Positions 31,800 to 32,477 of a stretch of DNA of 32,477 bases are shown here, piece by piece. The position numbers and the translations under genes are program-made. The notes under the pieces were generated by a model, which saw only the letters and a program-made list of their open reading frames with translations, ran no database searches and was not told the DNA's origin. Where the stretch lies: positions 1 through 32,477 of the forward strand of contig ATSW01009243.1 of assembly GCA_000444245.1 (NCBI GenBank). Reading direction: 5' to 3'. Every line of letters starts with the position of its first letter. Position 1 is the stretch's first letter. The stretch is from Botryllus schlosseri. Lineage: Eukaryota; Chordata; Ascidiacea; Stolidobranchia; Styelidae.

Positions 31800-32477
31800 C
31801 TAACTGTTGTAAATCACACTAGATGGGTTTACCTCAGGGATTAAGTGATCGGATTTTGTGTTTCGAGTAGTAATACTCCATAATTACTCTTTACCCGCCA
31901 AACAAACCGTGAAATCGCTTGGTTGTTGAAACTAATTTCGCTAGTTCCATTACTATAAGTAGACAGTGAACGCTGATAACTTTACTAGAGACAATATAAC
32001 GCACCTACGGTTGCATTTAAAACAAACAGTGTTTTAAACAAATGCCTTTTTTTGAAATACAAAATTGTGTTCCTGTTCAGACGTTGTATAATTATGCCAT
32101 AATTATTTAAATACTTTCGAAAACATGAAGTACGAGCCTATACGGACGATTCGTAGCCATTATAGTCGACGCATACGATATGGAGTGGCTGAAACCCTCG
32201 AAATCGTCGTTGGTTCAATAGTTATAGCAAGTAGATATATAGATCATTGGTACGGAATGGGTGTACTGATGATGATGAACGCCGACCGTACAAATGCTGC
32301 ATAATGATGTATAGTCCTTGTTAAAGATATTTTTGGTCTGTTTATGGCAGTATGGTCGGAAGCGTTTTTCGTTGAAGTATAGCTATATTTATCCTATATT
32401 TCAACTGTCAGTTAAAGATTCTTGACGTCATGACTGAAAAGAAAACAAAAAAAAAAAAAAAAAAAAAAANTTTTAAA
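31800..32477 (-). other. Laminin intron 5' of the first visible exon, with poly-A run and N at the window end
   Basis: It ends in ttacaacagttag at the exon. I searched the minus strand for the missing start of LN (cysteines and a W-W-Q-S type motif) and found none. About 24 A bases at 32446-32469 precede an N at 32470, which suggests an assembly weak point there. Other single N bases are at 1478 and 19955. Confidence 0.8.

Overview
This is animal genomic DNA. One host gene spans it: a laminin alpha-chain gene on the minus strand that runs past both ends of the window. I traced 46 coding exons by reverse-complementing the sequence and checking splice sites and reading phase. They join without a break in frame into 7,127 coding bases (2,375 complete codons), from the middle of the LN domain (31799) to the end of the second LG domain (566). 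The module order is LN, LEa, L4a, LEb, L4b, LEc, coiled coil, LG1, LG2, which is that of vertebrate laminin alpha-1/alpha-2. The signal peptide and first part of LN lie beyond the right edge, and LG3 to LG5 lie beyond the left edge. Many introns are tiny (55-64 bases) and one is 11.1 kb. This fits an invertebrate with a fairly compact genome, but I cannot name the species.

Layout, in gene order from high to low coordinate: LN exons 30770-31799; an 11.1-kb intron (19666-30769); LEa exons 17320-19665; L4a 16214-17145; LEb 13022-16345; a 2.1-kb intron with a CpG-rich patch; L4b 9834-10922; LEc 8965-9975; coiled coil 4881-8902; LG1 3618-4813; LG2 566-3575. The product would be the alpha chain of a basement-membrane laminin heterotrimer: the LN domain for network assembly, the coil for alpha-beta-gamma joining, and the LG domains for cell-surface receptors.

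The 11.1-kb intron holds the most interesting signal. On the same strand there is a phase-consistent three-exon reading frame (21213-22038) for a 184-residue precursor. It has a signal peptide, basic cleavage sites and a six-cysteine C-terminal part with a C-x-C pair at each end, and an AATAAA follows downstream. I read this as a nested gene for a secreted, probably processed, cystine-rich peptide of unknown family. A second possibility is that its first exon is an alternative start for a laminin isoform without LN, because the phase also fits laminin exon 3.

The rest is intronic. It includes two hAT-type non-autonomous DNA transposons with 8-base target duplications (one of 828 bases, one of only 40 bases), the end of a third at the left edge, and at least eight copies of a dispersed MITE-like repeat (inner ends GGTGGTC / GACCACC) in both orientations. 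There is also a degenerate tandem duplication next to exon 45, an AT microsatellite and a terminal poly-A run beside an N.
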